Below are positions 35,601 to 42,921 of a stretch of DNA of 48,528 nt, piece by piece. The position numbers were made by a program, and so were the translations under genes. The stretch is from a virus. The notes beneath the pieces were generated by a model that searched no databases, was not told where the DNA came from, and was given only the letters and a program-made list of their open reading frames with translations. The stretch spans positions 1 to 48,528 of the IMG/VR virus record IMGVR_UViG_3300025632_000023. One strand, written 5' to 3'. Numbering within the stretch: position 1 is the stretch's first letter; every line of letters starts with the position of its first letter.

Positions 35601-37975
35601 TGCGTCAAGCAGCTAAGTTCTTCTACGATATCTTGGACGACACGAGAACTACGATGCTGGAGTACGGCCTTGAAACTCCAGAGCGGGTTGCCGCATGGAC
35701 CGAGATGTACCAGAATTACGTTCCACTACAAGGATTTGCTGAAGACGAAATGGACCCTAATTCTAATGCTTATCCAAACGGAGGGGCTGGGATGGGTATA
35801 TTCGGAAGTAAGGTAAAAGCAGCATATGGTAGAGAATCCGAAGCTTCTAACGTGTTGGCAAACATTATCATGCAGAACGCACTAGTGCATCAGCAAGCAG
35901 AAAAAAACAAAGTAGTTACATCGCTTCACGGGCTGTTCTCTTCGTTTGAAACCGATCAAGCTGCTATCCTCAACATGGAAGCACCGCTGACCAAGATGGA
36001 TCAGAACGGAGATCAGGTTGCAATGACTATGCTTGAGATGCAGTCAGACCCACACACGGTTCCAGTTAGGATAAACGGTAAGCAAGAGTTTGTTTGGTTC
36101 AAAGACCCTTACTACGCTCAATTGCTTAACGGCGCTACAAAAGAGGATATGAACACGTTTATGCGTGTTATGCGAATTCCAGTACAATTCCTTAGAGGTG
36201 TTTACACTCAATGGAACCCCGAATTCTTCATCCCTAACTTTAGCCGAGACATCCACGGTGCTGTATACAATGCGGCATCAGACCTGGAGCAAGGAAAGCT
36301 GGAAGGAGTTGAGATGAAAGGATTCAAGAGAGAAATGATATCTAACACTTTCTCTACACTAAACGTGCTGCTAAACGAGAAAGCCCTTGGCAGAGAGATG
36401 GACCCAGAAATGCAGGGGTGGTACAGCGAATGGAAAGAAGACGGAGGCCAGACTGGATGGAACTACATCCAAGATATAGGCCAGATAATGAATGCCATAT
36501 CAACTGATTCATCTGATCTTAGTGCTGGGCAGAAAGTAGGATCAAAAATATTTGAATCAGCTAAGAGTACGTTACAGTTCGTAGAAGGTGTAAACGATGC
36601 CTTTGAAAACAGCATAAGACTATCTTCATACATAACCGCCAGAAAGAGAGGGGCGTCGAGACAGCAAGCTGCTGTATTCTCAAAAAACATAACCGTAAAC
36701 TTCAACAGGCAAGGAGAGGCAGGCCCAGCAATCAACACGATGTACCTCTTCTTTAACGCTGCCGTTCAGGGTACAGCTAGAACGGGCAAGTCCCTCATTA
36801 CACCAAAAACGATTGTTGGTAAGGATGGCAAAAAGACAAAGGTTATGTCAGACACACAGAAGATAGCTGCGTGGATGGCTGGATTCTCTGGCATGTTGAC
36901 AATGGTAAACTTAGCGGTAAGCGGAGAAGATCCAGACGATGGAGTTTCTTGGTACGACAAGATTCCAGACTACGAGAAGCAGAGAAATATGATAATCTGT
37001 TATGGTCCAGAGCGGAACGACTTTATTAAGATTCCTCTCCCTTACGGATTTAACTTAGTTAACAACGTGGGTAGCACTACGGTAGAGGCGGCTACTGGAC
37101 ATAAAAGCCCTGAAGAGGCCCTTATGTTTATGGCTGGGTCTACAATATCTTCTACCTCTCCAATTACTATCGGAGGCGATCCTAGCGACCCTGTTGATAT
37201 GGCGATTAGAACAGTCGCTCCGACGATAGCTCAGGTTCCGCTGGATATAGCTATGAATAAGAGTTCGTTTAGCGGGGCTCCAGTGACTAAAACACAAAGT
37301 CCATACGGAGCACCAAAGCCAGACTCTGAAATGATGATGAGATCTCCAGAATGGCTACAACAGATTGCCAGGGACCTCAATTACGAGACTGGAGGGTCCG
37401 AGTTTGTTCCTGGAGGTGTAGACATAAACTTTGATCCTATGGTGTACGCCTTAGACCAGTACGGAGGCGGACCTCTAAGTATCCTTACCGATATGTTTAA
37501 CATAACAGAGCAAGTAACTGCAAACATTGGAGCTGGGGTCGAGAAAGCCATTGAAAACAAAAGCCTCAGAGAGCTTGCAGTAAATCCGCTCGAAAACATA
37601 AAGGCTAAGGATGTACCGATTGCTGGAGTTACCTCAACCGAGGCTAGCGAATACTACGACTTCAACGAGTTCTATGACAATAGAGACGTTGTAGAGCAGC
37701 TCTATAAAGAGCTAAGAGAAGTGCAGCAAACTGGACAGGTAATACAAGAGGAGCCAGGCAGATACAATGGTATTCAAATCCTAAAAGATCAATTAAAAGA
37801 AACAGACAAGCAGTTAAAGCTAATCCGAGAAAAAGAAAGAGAACTTCAATCTACTCTATACGATGCTGAAAACTTCGTCGATTTCCAAGGAAATTTGATC
37901 AAACTAAAGGAGTTAAGAGAAGCTAAGAGAAGGATAATGGCAAGATGGAATAAACAATATAACAGTTTTAGATAA
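29609..37975 (+). CDS. Giant polyvalent virion protein, probably injected (LPD38-like)
   Basis: A 2788-residue protein, the longest in the window. Residues about 2190-2420 hold an LPD38-like large-polyvalent-protein domain: FLRGVYTQWNPEFFIPNFSRD, later RKRGASRQQAAVFSKNITVNF with GEAGPAINTMYLFFNAAVQG. Before it, residues about 1940-2060 have SQFMYALHAQERNQKISKTR and NGSGMYDEDA, usual in such proteins. EEVIH at 929-933 looks like a zinc-protease helix whose first His is Glu, so it is probably inactive. A Trp-rich patch lies at 1572-1585. Polyvalent proteins enter the cell with the DNA and protect it or alter the host. The stop overlaps the holin start (TAATG). Confidence 0.82.
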   Translation: MANNLIEEQILKGRGRISLLADGHDIEEINDSLETIEKKNPSLTEVNLGATDVRPVEDSASTLDAGSSGSSLTSEPTRVIGFFDEPIEGSDEDSIPLPTVEDRAFFDSVGSITEKVMNATERANYLYQFGQPITEGIEGRPQDLTDPSKVLEAARRMKPEERKFYASARLDIALNLRASEDQDYLDRIEPIDTEIKFLQERIDADDYQPTVVGGMAGPTSVTSGIDKKRKDQEQVEALYHDKTRITHLTKARYQADDLEEAYRLITEEPEKWTKAKRTRFGLPRETETTKWLDWASKVQELEESLFNHGHGIAIDIDDDGKTGLVHRGRDTMLALELMGLTTLDIAMYTALTVQEVKGGVFDALSGGYYGEAFGDINKTQEDLTKNYANWSDRTRKQIRSRYTKDMVTFEEELLMGDAEWYEGLARWQNLFNAIESSPYSAIALTTLATTGNPYLSAGAVSSISAMVEWQGAKKMPVFDSFYIGGDKITTSTDPEVFKQIYKVYEAGDAPEDNGKITLKDGRVVRVERNDFARFGYSFNQGVTEGVPEVMGLGMLGGLVKSAAKGSKAGLKGFIKGWGLASAYGFTEETLEEATTAVLQAWNRGQFLDEHLSSSEYIARVVEQAGSGGIGGVGLGGAGYVAARGKQAYDLGGLLGSEGGVYTRIKTGLSAQEMLDLVDINGLPVDSKSLREAKKKYDELKKSGEDVNAINNARAEFEQELRDVSNKMKNGKDLVNTLIEKGELQIAEDIMTASFFMDEARKRLQGIDQGSVGLGALNLQEAEKMLKEALKKAETVLATEEKITENIDGFKALDEFESFQLERLEEIRGYLDLNNEGIASDLGVTVEQLKTFTEKAGLGALAAAMAASKNTNGVVKIFETSEEYNAAVPLEILADRQKSLAQFVTTTNEDGTTSVEIHLSPSARAVDIFEEVIHYQVKKAGYTDEQLRAMADELLAHEDQGVRRIAEQRKEEYGDDAEEIVAGVLRSNPQVKFDNKDIANLNSALAENYTESKLMEILQKQSIESFEDVNQYMKEYNEMQQLLATAAVTDLAERYSSLDNLTSISMVEAADELGFDLNTITLDQVGELTKYLNNQVGVSTSSLTKGMSASSFPHPEIIEVLDKAKLLTKGGKLRHDVAVIVMKVDETGTSPIEYTDPTTEKKSEIMFMGGVDMEKAMAQNLAPVLIAGSNPQTASRMEGSLREKSENGYVVVLYMPMGVDAVKTSEKLYTYSLNEINNSLINKEYDTATTAKALIKAFEPYAPNDGTFSVRFSETRYNDRGEKSVRRQTEYFETEEAANDFIKENKAESEKKRNKFNNPQDQYDVIRTAWVDGEYTVQETENTGFYSKMKNLEAKMLKLEGLGPYSKKKSDLENEVFQLTTEVLGDMIGERKYYKADFLTTESREAILKSLEKSLGIDLTAHIDAIKSDAFKGRERTEYQRQIFSMAIGQLANNPKEKGRSSSMVPTRFGRTQYEHGISFKQGSVTYRQFTEPINPADLGFTDEILNKPQKHNNEIIDQWSIRQGAQDKVNTKSSKFMGLPEGQFTVAWTETRNVGHKGLYTTHQNHTKTFNDGWHFWNWWVWYTGNGSSRATSVLGGWNYRDQSGKKIYIEENRKIPQKKQARYQDMEPGYKSWEQQATEKNKREIEGRQERQRSDEVRYDIAKTQLDEKLAGTNLTYRLLDSYVGASREAAIDNSFYGRRTADYVQTAERLGNVMIGVNELSEGEIISWYPKTYDLAGAPLDVYSNDYTLMEVAFKEIQGEKATIHDVRGWLQRYARFENETDALVHTVQKTTDGFRVSVGLNVHNSIVDDMGQEYDFSRGYKSFHEMMEIIYDSKNGVYGDPLDFSESAKTEAKSSRILPNRYYDLKGQIGAWPAFSKWAYGFFVNDKKPILDIQQEILEEYGTIPEEYNFEEIEQLMYGRTRFAMENLDEKMQTAKEFMLNGNISHIDLSQFMYALHAQERNQKISKTRPDMENGSGMYDEDASEIIRQLDSPEMRQAAKFFYDILDDTRTTMLEYGLETPERVAAWTEMYQNYVPLQGFAEDEMDPNSNAYPNGGAGMGIFGSKVKAAYGRESEASNVLANIIMQNALVHQQAEKNKVVTSLHGLFSSFETDQAAILNMEAPLTKMDQNGDQVAMTMLEMQSDPHTVPVRINGKQEFVWFKDPYYAQLLNGATKEDMNTFMRVMRIPVQFLRGVYTQWNPEFFIPNFSRDIHGAVYNAASDLEQGKLEGVEMKGFKREMISNTFSTLNVLLNEKALGREMDPEMQGWYSEWKEDGGQTGWNYIQDIGQIMNAISTDSSDLSAGQKVGSKIFESAKSTLQFVEGVNDAFENSIRLSSYITARKRGASRQQAAVFSKNITVNFNRQGEAGPAINTMYLFFNAAVQGTARTGKSLITPKTIVGKDGKKTKVMSDTQKIAAWMAGFSGMLTMVNLAVSGEDPDDGVSWYDKIPDYEKQRNMIICYGPERNDFIKIPLPYGFNLVNNVGSTTVEAATGHKSPEEALMFMAGSTISSTSPITIGGDPSDPVDMAIRTVAPTIAQVPLDIAMNKSSFSGAPVTKTQSPYGAPKPDSEMMMRSPEWLQQIARDLNYETGGSEFVPGGVDINFDPMVYALDQYGGGPLSILTDMFNITEQVTANIGAGVEKAIENKSLRELAVNPLENIKAKDVPIAGVTSTEASEYYDFNEFYDNRDVVEQLYKELREVQQTGQVIQEEPGRYNGIQILKDQLKETDKQLKLIREKERELQSTLYDAENFVDFQGNLIKLKELREAKRRIMARWNKQYNSFR

Positions 37976-38406
37976 TGAGCGAAAAAATTAAAGACACAAG
38001 GCTAGGGGATTGGCTCAAAGAAAAAGCGCCAGGCATACTAGATACCGTTGGTGACTTGCTTCCAAATCAAGGTGGCCTAGGTATAGTAAAAAATTTGCTA
38101 GACAGAGACCCTGACGTATCTCCAGAGGAAGCTAAGGCAATCGTTGATGCAGAGATCGCTTATCAAAGCAATGTTACGGAAAGATGGAAGGCAGATATGG
38201 AGAGTGATGTAAAACTAGCCAAGGTTATAAGACCGTCAATGTTAATTGCTTTGGTTGTTGTTTTTATTACTATTATGCTCTTAGACAGCCTTGATAATCA
38301 ACCATTTAACGTTAAAGATAGTTACGTATCTTTGCTAGAAGTATTAATGTTAACTGTATTCGGGGCCTACTTTGCTGGAAGGACCGTAGAAAAAACCATG
38401 AGGTGA
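37975..38406 (+). CDS. Holin, GTA_holin_3TM-like
   Basis: A 143-residue protein with two clear membrane segments, about residues 88-105 and 117-135, and an amphipathic N-part (10-45). The order WKADMESDVKLAKVIRPSML, two hydrophobic helices, then FAGRTVEK matches the holin family of gene-transfer agents and phages ('W..DM.SDS.L...VRP', 'YF.GR..EK'). It should make the lesion through which the endolysin passes. Coupled to the giant gene by TAATG and to the next gene by TGATG. Confidence 0.85.
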   Translation: MSEKIKDTRLGDWLKEKAPGILDTVGDLLPNQGGLGIVKNLLDRDPDVSPEEAKAIVDAEIAYQSNVTERWKADMESDVKLAKVIRPSMLIALVVVFITIMLLDSLDNQPFNVKDSYVSLLEVLMLTVFGAYFAGRTVEKTMR

Positions 38407-38615
38407 TGGTGGAAAATGTAAGCCACATTGAGTTTATAGGCGTGGCAATGGCACTTATAGGGGGGTGGATAAAATTTCAGGCTGAATACAATAAACTTTC
38501 TGCTAGGGTAAAATCTTTGGAGCTGGAGAACGGTGAGTTTAAGGCTGACGTAAGGCAGATGATGAAAGACATCCAGGAGATTAAACTGTTGCTTGCGAAG
38601 AACCAAGTACAATAA
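38406..38615 (+). CDS. Small membrane protein with coiled coil, lysis accessory
   Basis: A 69-residue protein: one membrane segment (about 8-24, IEFIGVAMALIGGWI) then a coiled coil (25-66). TGATG junction supports ATG 38406 over a GTG three bases upstream. The layout resembles XhlA-type holin partners and small spanin-like proteins. Sits in the lysis cassette between holin and protease. Which role applies is open. Confidence 0.75.
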   Translation: MVENVSHIEFIGVAMALIGGWIKFQAEYNKLSARVKSLELENGEFKADVRQMMKDIQEIKLLLAKNQVQ

Positions 38616-38620
38616 AAAAT

Positions 38621-39760
38621 ATGCAAATATGGATAGTAACAATTGCCCTATTGCTATCATCTTGGGCGACTGCCCAGTATGCAACAGATAGTTGTGTAGT
38701 ATTTGAGGTAGACGTACCCGCTGTAAAAATGATGGGCTATATGCCCACCAACCCAGAGTGGACGGAGATAAACTACGTCATTCACATCCATCACACTGAC
38801 AGCTTTCCAGATAGTTACCTTCCTGAAACGGTGGTATACGATGCTCATGATCACTTAAACCAAGAGCTAGAAGAGGCTATGTTTAGCTTTAATCTTATGG
38901 ATGTTGAGTATCATGACTTTGATGAATTTGAGTTGGCCCCACTGCTGGTGCAGGAGTATCTAACGTGCATCCCATACAGCTATATGGGATGGGCAAACAT
39001 GAACCAATATGTAGAGGATTTAGTGTGGGATCGTGAGATCGTCATGAATGTGCATGTGTTTCCTCAATTCTGTGCAGGGATCCTGGGGTTTGCTTGGACA
39101 GCATACTCAGAGAACACACCCATGGAGGGTGTTTGGGTAAGAACAGATGTATTCGGAAGGGTAGGCGATCACTTAACATACCCAAGGAACGAGAATAAAA
39201 CTCTGATACATGAGGTAGGCCATTACCTGGGGTTGCATCATGTGTTTAGAAATGTGGAGTATTGTGGTCAGAACCTTGGTGACTGCGAAGAATCTGGCGA
39301 CTACGTATGCGACACACCGCCCACCAAGATCAACTGGAGCTGCGAAAATCCCATATGTCCTCCTGGTTTGTACAATTATACGCCAAACAACCACATGGAT
39401 TACTACGTTGATTCTTGTAGAACAAACTTTACCGAAGGGCAGATAGAAAGAATGCACGACGTGCTCCCAGTTACGCGACCAGGCATGGTTAGTAACCCCT
39501 ACTGTGCTGGAGATATCAGTGGTGACTTCGTGGTAGGAATGAATGACATGCTTATGATGCTGGCAAACATCCAGAATCTTTACTGGGAGGAAGGCGATCT
39601 AAACGATGACGGCATCCTTAATGTTTACGACCTACAGATAATTTTAGTCAACTGGGGTAACGTATGCTTTGGCGCTGAGATAGACCCATTCTACAGAGAA
39701 GAGCAGTTTAATTACCCCAAACAAGAAAGGGGCCGAAGCCCCTTCCCGTCTAGGTGGTAA
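38621..39760 (+). CDS. Secreted M43-type metalloprotease with dockerin-like tail
   Basis: A 379-residue exported protease. Signal peptide: residues 1-18 (hydrophobic core, AXA-type site ATA before Q19). Metzincin zinc motif HExGHxxGLHH at 197-207 (H197, E198, H201, H207) and Met-turn NHMDYY with M259: the pattern of the M43 (pappalysin/cytophagalysin) family. About 13 cysteines suggest disulfides outside the cytoplasm. Residues about 297-348 carry two GD(I/L)(S/N)xDxxV dockerin-like calcium loops, common in secreted Bacteroidota proteins. It follows the holin and membrane accessory genes. Its last codons form a leftward terminator. Likely host-derived. Probable role: cutting envelope or extracellular proteins during lysis or spread. 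Confidence 0.88.
   Translation: MQIWIVTIALLLSSWATAQYATDSCVVFEVDVPAVKMMGYMPTNPEWTEINYVIHIHHTDSFPDSYLPETVVYDAHDHLNQELEEAMFSFNLMDVEYHDFDEFELAPLLVQEYLTCIPYSYMGWANMNQYVEDLVWDREIVMNVHVFPQFCAGILGFAWTAYSENTPMEGVWVRTDVFGRVGDHLTYPRNENKTLIHEVGHYLGLHHVFRNVEYCGQNLGDCEESGDYVCDTPPTKINWSCENPICPPGLYNYTPNNHMDYYVDSCRTNFTEGQIERMHDVLPVTRPGMVSNPYCAGDISGDFVVGMNDMLMMLANIQNLYWEEGDLNDDGILNVYDLQIILVNWGNVCFGAEIDPFYREEQFNYPKQERGRSPFPSRW
39715..39744 (-). terminator. Leftward terminator inside the protease gene end
   Basis: Read on the minus strand: AAGGGGC, TTCG loop, GCCCCTT, then TTTCTTGTTT-like tract. Seven paired bases (39727-39733 with 39738-39744) around a C(UUCG)G tetraloop, the classic extra-stable loop. On the plus strand no T-tract follows, so it works for the leftward ribonucleotide-reductase transcript. 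Confidence 0.8.
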
Positions 39761-39791
39761 AGCTGGGATATCCAGCACTGATCAATCCTCT

Positions 39792-41684
39792 TCATCGTAC
39801 TGGGCATGCGCCTCCTTCGCAGTCATCAATCTCAACCTCATCTAAATCTAGGTGGTCTATAGATGTGATCGGAGTCACAGTCTTTCTCATGTCTAGATAT
39901 GTCCCCTCGTCAATCTCTTCGAGAGGAGCTTGCTTGAATCCATGCTCATTGTGAAGCAAAAAAGAAACAGACTTGACGTTCTTGAAGTTTAAGTCCAGCC
40001 ACTCCTTGATTCCATCGAGCTCTTCTTTACGGTAGTAAATGGTAACCGACACAGCATTGTCTGACCATTCAGCTTGCAATCGCTTGATCACTTCTAATTG
40101 ATCTAAAGCTGTCATGTCGTTAGCAAACATAGTTCCTTTAGGGAACTTGCAAGGGAAGCTAACAACGATAGTAGACTTATCTTCTGTACCGTCAAAGTTT
40201 AGCACGAACTCCACAGGGTACCCGTGCTTCCTGGCGGCATGTGCCAGACTGCTATCAGCTGACATGCGGATTCGTCTAATGTAGTACTCGCTGTATCCAG
40301 GGTGAGCTCCTGGTGTAACGCCAGCAAGAAGACTAAGCGTTCCAGATGGCTTAACCGTTGTAAGTTTAATGGATGCTGGATATCCTGCCAGTCTAGAGTA
40401 TTCTTTGTCATATGATCGTAGGTAATCATAGCAATCAGCTAACCAAGAACGCTGTTCTTCAGTCGCCTGCAAGTATCCAGTGACTCCGATACCCATACGC
40501 ATATTCTTGTGTACGATATCCTCAGTCTCTTTTACGGCACACTTGATAGCTAAGCTATGTTTGTTAATTCTATAAAGGTAACGCGCTACCTTTTTAAGCT
40601 CTTCGTAATGCTCAATATTAGGCAGGTAAATCTCAGCCAAACAGCAGGTCTCAAAGTTGGCTAGAGATTGTTCAGCGCATGGGTTGAACCCTTGGACGTC
40701 TGGGTCTGGGTACTCTACCTCAAATGTTCGTCCCATTTTTCGGGATGCCTCAAGGTTGATGAGTCCATAAGGCTCTCCGTTACCGTTGTACCCCTCCCAG
40801 AACTCAGCTGGCAGCTTTGATATATCGTCGCAGACAACAGAGTTGTTGCTCATCGCTCTCCAGTTAGGGATACCTCCTAGGTCCCAACGCTTTGCTTGCA
40901 AGTACTCTAGGTCGTCGCAGTCTCCGATAGCGATCTGTGCTGACCTGCGAACGTTACCAGCTACAACGATTCGACCGATGATATTCATTACATCGAGGCA
41001 GTCAACAGGGCTGAGGCGTTGACCTGATTTCTTGTTTAAGATTTCATTGATCTCTTGCATTCCCCAAACCAAATCCTCAGGTCCTGAAGCTGTCCCTCCG
41101 AATCCTTTGATGGCAGAGCCTTTAGACCGAATGAGATGTGTAGCATATGTAAAGTCCTCGCCTGTCACGAACGAAGCCTCTAATACGCGCTTTAAAAGCT
41201 CTACCCATCCCTCACGGCTATCAGGCACAATGAAGTCTGCGTCGTTAACGTCTGTCCTTTCTACCTTCACTCGGTTCTTAACCTTAGGTAGTTGATAGAC
41301 ATTCTCGCGCTGGATGTTAAACCCTACGCCTGAACCAAGCATGAGCATCTCGAAAGCCCAGGTAAATGGTCGGATAGGATCGTCTACCACTACGAAAGCG
41401 CAGTTCTGTAGAGACGGAAGACCTAATCGGTCAACTGTCTTCGTCCCTAGTTGCCAGAGAAACCTCCCCGCTACGGTGCCTTTCAGCTCCATCATAATTT
41501 TCTTCAGCTCACCCTCTTCGAATTTGGTGAAGCCTACGTTTAATTGGTCGCGACACGCATCGATCACACGATCAACGGTGTCCTCCCACTCTTCTGTTTT
41601 GCCATCGGCAGTTTGTCTGGAATAGGTACGCTTATAGACAGCATACCCTACCTCGCCCCAAGGGACAAGTGAAGGATCATACAT
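39792..41684 (-). CDS. nrdJ: Adenosylcobalamin-dependent ribonucleotide reductase, class II
   Basis: A 630-residue monomeric class II enzyme, similar to Lactobacillus RTPR. Key residues align in spacing: C95 and C347 (redox pair), C336 in NPCAEQ (thiyl radical), E338, and the C-terminal redox pair C622/C627 (CEGGAC). KPSGTLSLLAGVTPGAHP marks the substrate site. It reduces ribonucleoside triphosphates to deoxy forms, needs vitamin B12 from the host, and needs no oxygen. It is shorter than the Lactobacillus enzyme (739). Last gene of the leftward operon, ending before the terminator in the protease gene. TAACTTTT upstream is one base off a -7 box. Confidence 0.93.
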   Translation of the reverse strand: MYDPSLVPWGEVGYAVYKRTYSRQTADGKTEEWEDTVDRVIDACRDQLNVGFTKFEEGELKKIMMELKGTVAGRFLWQLGTKTVDRLGLPSLQNCAFVVVDDPIRPFTWAFEMLMLGSGVGFNIQRENVYQLPKVKNRVKVERTDVNDADFIVPDSREGWVELLKRVLEASFVTGEDFTYATHLIRSKGSAIKGFGGTASGPEDLVWGMQEINEILNKKSGQRLSPVDCLDVMNIIGRIVVAGNVRRSAQIAIGDCDDLEYLQAKRWDLGGIPNWRAMSNNSVVCDDISKLPAEFWEGYNGNGEPYGLINLEASRKMGRTFEVEYPDPDVQGFNPCAEQSLANFETCCLAEIYLPNIEHYEELKKVARYLYRINKHSLAIKCAVKETEDIVHKNMRMGIGVTGYLQATEEQRSWLADCYDYLRSYDKEYSRLAGYPASIKLTTVKPSGTLSLLAGVTPGAHPGYSEYYIRRIRMSADSSLAHAARKHGYPVEFVLNFDGTEDKSTIVVSFPCKFPKGTMFANDMTALDQLEVIKRLQAEWSDNAVSVTIYYRKEELDGIKEWLDLNFKNVKSVSFLLHNEHGFKQAPLEEIDEGTYLDMRKTVTPITSIDHLDLDEVEIDDCEGGACPVR

Positions 41685-41726
41685 TGTAAAATAATTAAAA
41701 AGTTAAAAAACGGACTACTAATATAC

Positions 41727-42227
41727 TCAATAGCCCTTGAAATATCGCCACACCCTGTACGTATCTAAAGACTTGAGGTCCAATAACTTAAGAGTAGTTA
41801 TCACGTCCTGTCTGTCTTTTCGAGTGTACTTTTTCTTGTATGAATCTCTTTTGTCAGAGACAAATACATCTTCCACGTTCTTCTCGCAGTAAGACGCTAG
41901 GTCTTCGCGGTCTACGATACTGAATCCACCCTCTTCTGGCATGTCGAATGCTATAATTTCAGCACCTCCATACATCCATCCTGGGTTACCAGCTACGTTC
42001 TTAAACTCACACCAGATTTCATCTGGCAGGTTATTTCCTTTTACGTCTACACCCCACTTCCCGTCGATTCCTTCGTATTGCATCCAGTAGTCAATATGCA
42101 TGTGCATATCGTCTTTCCTTCCTGACTTTACTACTTGGAACCCAAGGTGTGTGGCAGCCCGCTGAAAGCGAACTTCAGCTACTCTTCCCGTCGCTGAAGA
42201 GTATCTCCGCCTGTTCTGATTGATCAT
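41727..42227 (-). CDS. PD-(D/E)XK-like nuclease (probable)
   Basis: A 166-residue protein with HIDYW (residues about 44-48) and later WGVDVKGN and EIWCEFKN, the D...(D/E)xK spacing of a restriction-like nuclease, then NPGWMYGGAEIIAF. Similar proteins occur in marine and T4-like phages. It may trim or resolve DNA during replication. Overlaps the next upstream gene by 53 bases. Confidence 0.72.
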   Translation of the reverse strand: MINQNRRRYSSATGRVAEVRFQRAATHLGFQVVKSGRKDDMHMHIDYWMQYEGIDGKWGVDVKGNNLPDEIWCEFKNVAGNPGWMYGGAEIIAFDMPEEGGFSIVDREDLASYCEKNVEDVFVSDKRDSYKKKYTRKDRQDVITTLKLLDLKSLDTYRVWRYFKGY

Positions 42228-42456
42228 AATTGGCCTCGAAGTGTTGTGACGAAGCCTCCTTTATCAGGTCGAGTTCGTGGTTAATTAACGTCCTCACTAC
42301 TGATATCATATTTGATACCAGCCCTGGGTGGATGCACGGCGACCCATCGGCCTCGTGCAGTCCTTCATAGAACTCCGTAACGAGGTTGTGCATGCGAACA
42401 GTCGCTATGCTGTAGCTCTCGCTAAGCTGTTCTTTTGTTAGATCTCTTTTTGCCAT
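42175..42456 (-). CDS. Helical protein of unknown function
   Basis: A 93-residue acidic, helical protein with no recognised domain. Its 5' end overlaps the endonuclease gene (42422) by 35 bases and its 3' end overlaps the nuclease gene by 53 bases, so all three are tightly co-expressed. Confidence 0.7.
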   Translation of the reverse strand: MAKRDLTKEQLSESYSIATVRMHNLVTEFYEGLHEADGSPCIHPGLVSNMISVVRTLINHELDLIKEASSQHFEANYDQSEQAEILFSDGKSS

Positions 42457-42904
42457 ATCCTAGTTCTTTTAGTTTTACTATAGCCTGCTCAATCTGGTGT
42501 TTGTTCTTACAGATGAACAGAGCTGGGACTGGTTCTCCTGAGTCTACCAAGTGATTAAGGAACAGCTTCCAACGCATCGGGAAATCATGATGCGAAGGAG
42601 TGTACCCTTTGGTTTCGATAATCCATTCTCCGCTTGGTCCAACGAAGTCTGGAGTGTATTTAATAGGAAGGACTACCGCACCAGTACGATCCGATAAGTC
42701 TTTCTTCTTGCTAGTCATTTTTAGGTATGTTCCTGGATATCTGAATTTATCCATGAGCATGTATTCATGAGTTTCATAGGTAAAACTTAGCCCCGATTCA
42801 GACAACATATCGGCACAGGTTTTCTCTAATCCGCTTTTATACTTACCTAAATTACGTTTCTTAGCTGATTTACGCTTAGGAGTTCCTTTTTTGCTTTTCT
42901 TCAC
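42422..42904 (-). CDS. Endonuclease I-like (T7 gp3 type) resolvase
   Basis: A 160-residue basic protein. SGLEKTCADML near residue 24 gives the Glu, KYTPDFVGPSG near 82 gives Asp, and WIIETKGYTP gives the ExK, the order of T7 endonuclease I-type Holliday-junction resolvases. N-terminus is Lys-rich. The start is GTG at 42904: a perfect leftward -7 box (42910-42917) lies five bases before it, so the message is leaderless. It should cut branched DNA before packaging. Confidence 0.8.
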   Translation of the reverse strand: MKKSKKGTPKRKSAKKRNLGKYKSGLEKTCADMLSESGLSFTYETHEYMLMDKFRYPGTYLKMTSKKKDLSDRTGAVVLPIKYTPDFVGPSGEWIIETKGYTPSHHDFPMRWKLFLNHLVDSGEPVPALFICKNKHQIEQAIVKLKELGYGKKRSNKRTA

Positions 42905-42909
42905 TAAGG

Positions 42910-42917
42910 CAAAGTTA
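42910..42917 (-). promoter_or_regulatory. -7 promoter box TAACTTTG in a 17-base gap, leaderless GTG start
   Basis: On the minus strand TAACTTTG lies between the primase-helicase stop and the GTG of the endonuclease gene, five bases from that start, the same geometry as the plus-strand leaderless genes. No clear -33 box. Confidence 0.65.
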
Positions 42918-42921
42918 CAGC

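Noticed and set aside
39762-39776. GCTGG/CCAGC hairpin between the convergent genes
   Set aside because: Five pairs with no T-tract on either side; not convincing as a terminator for the late operon.
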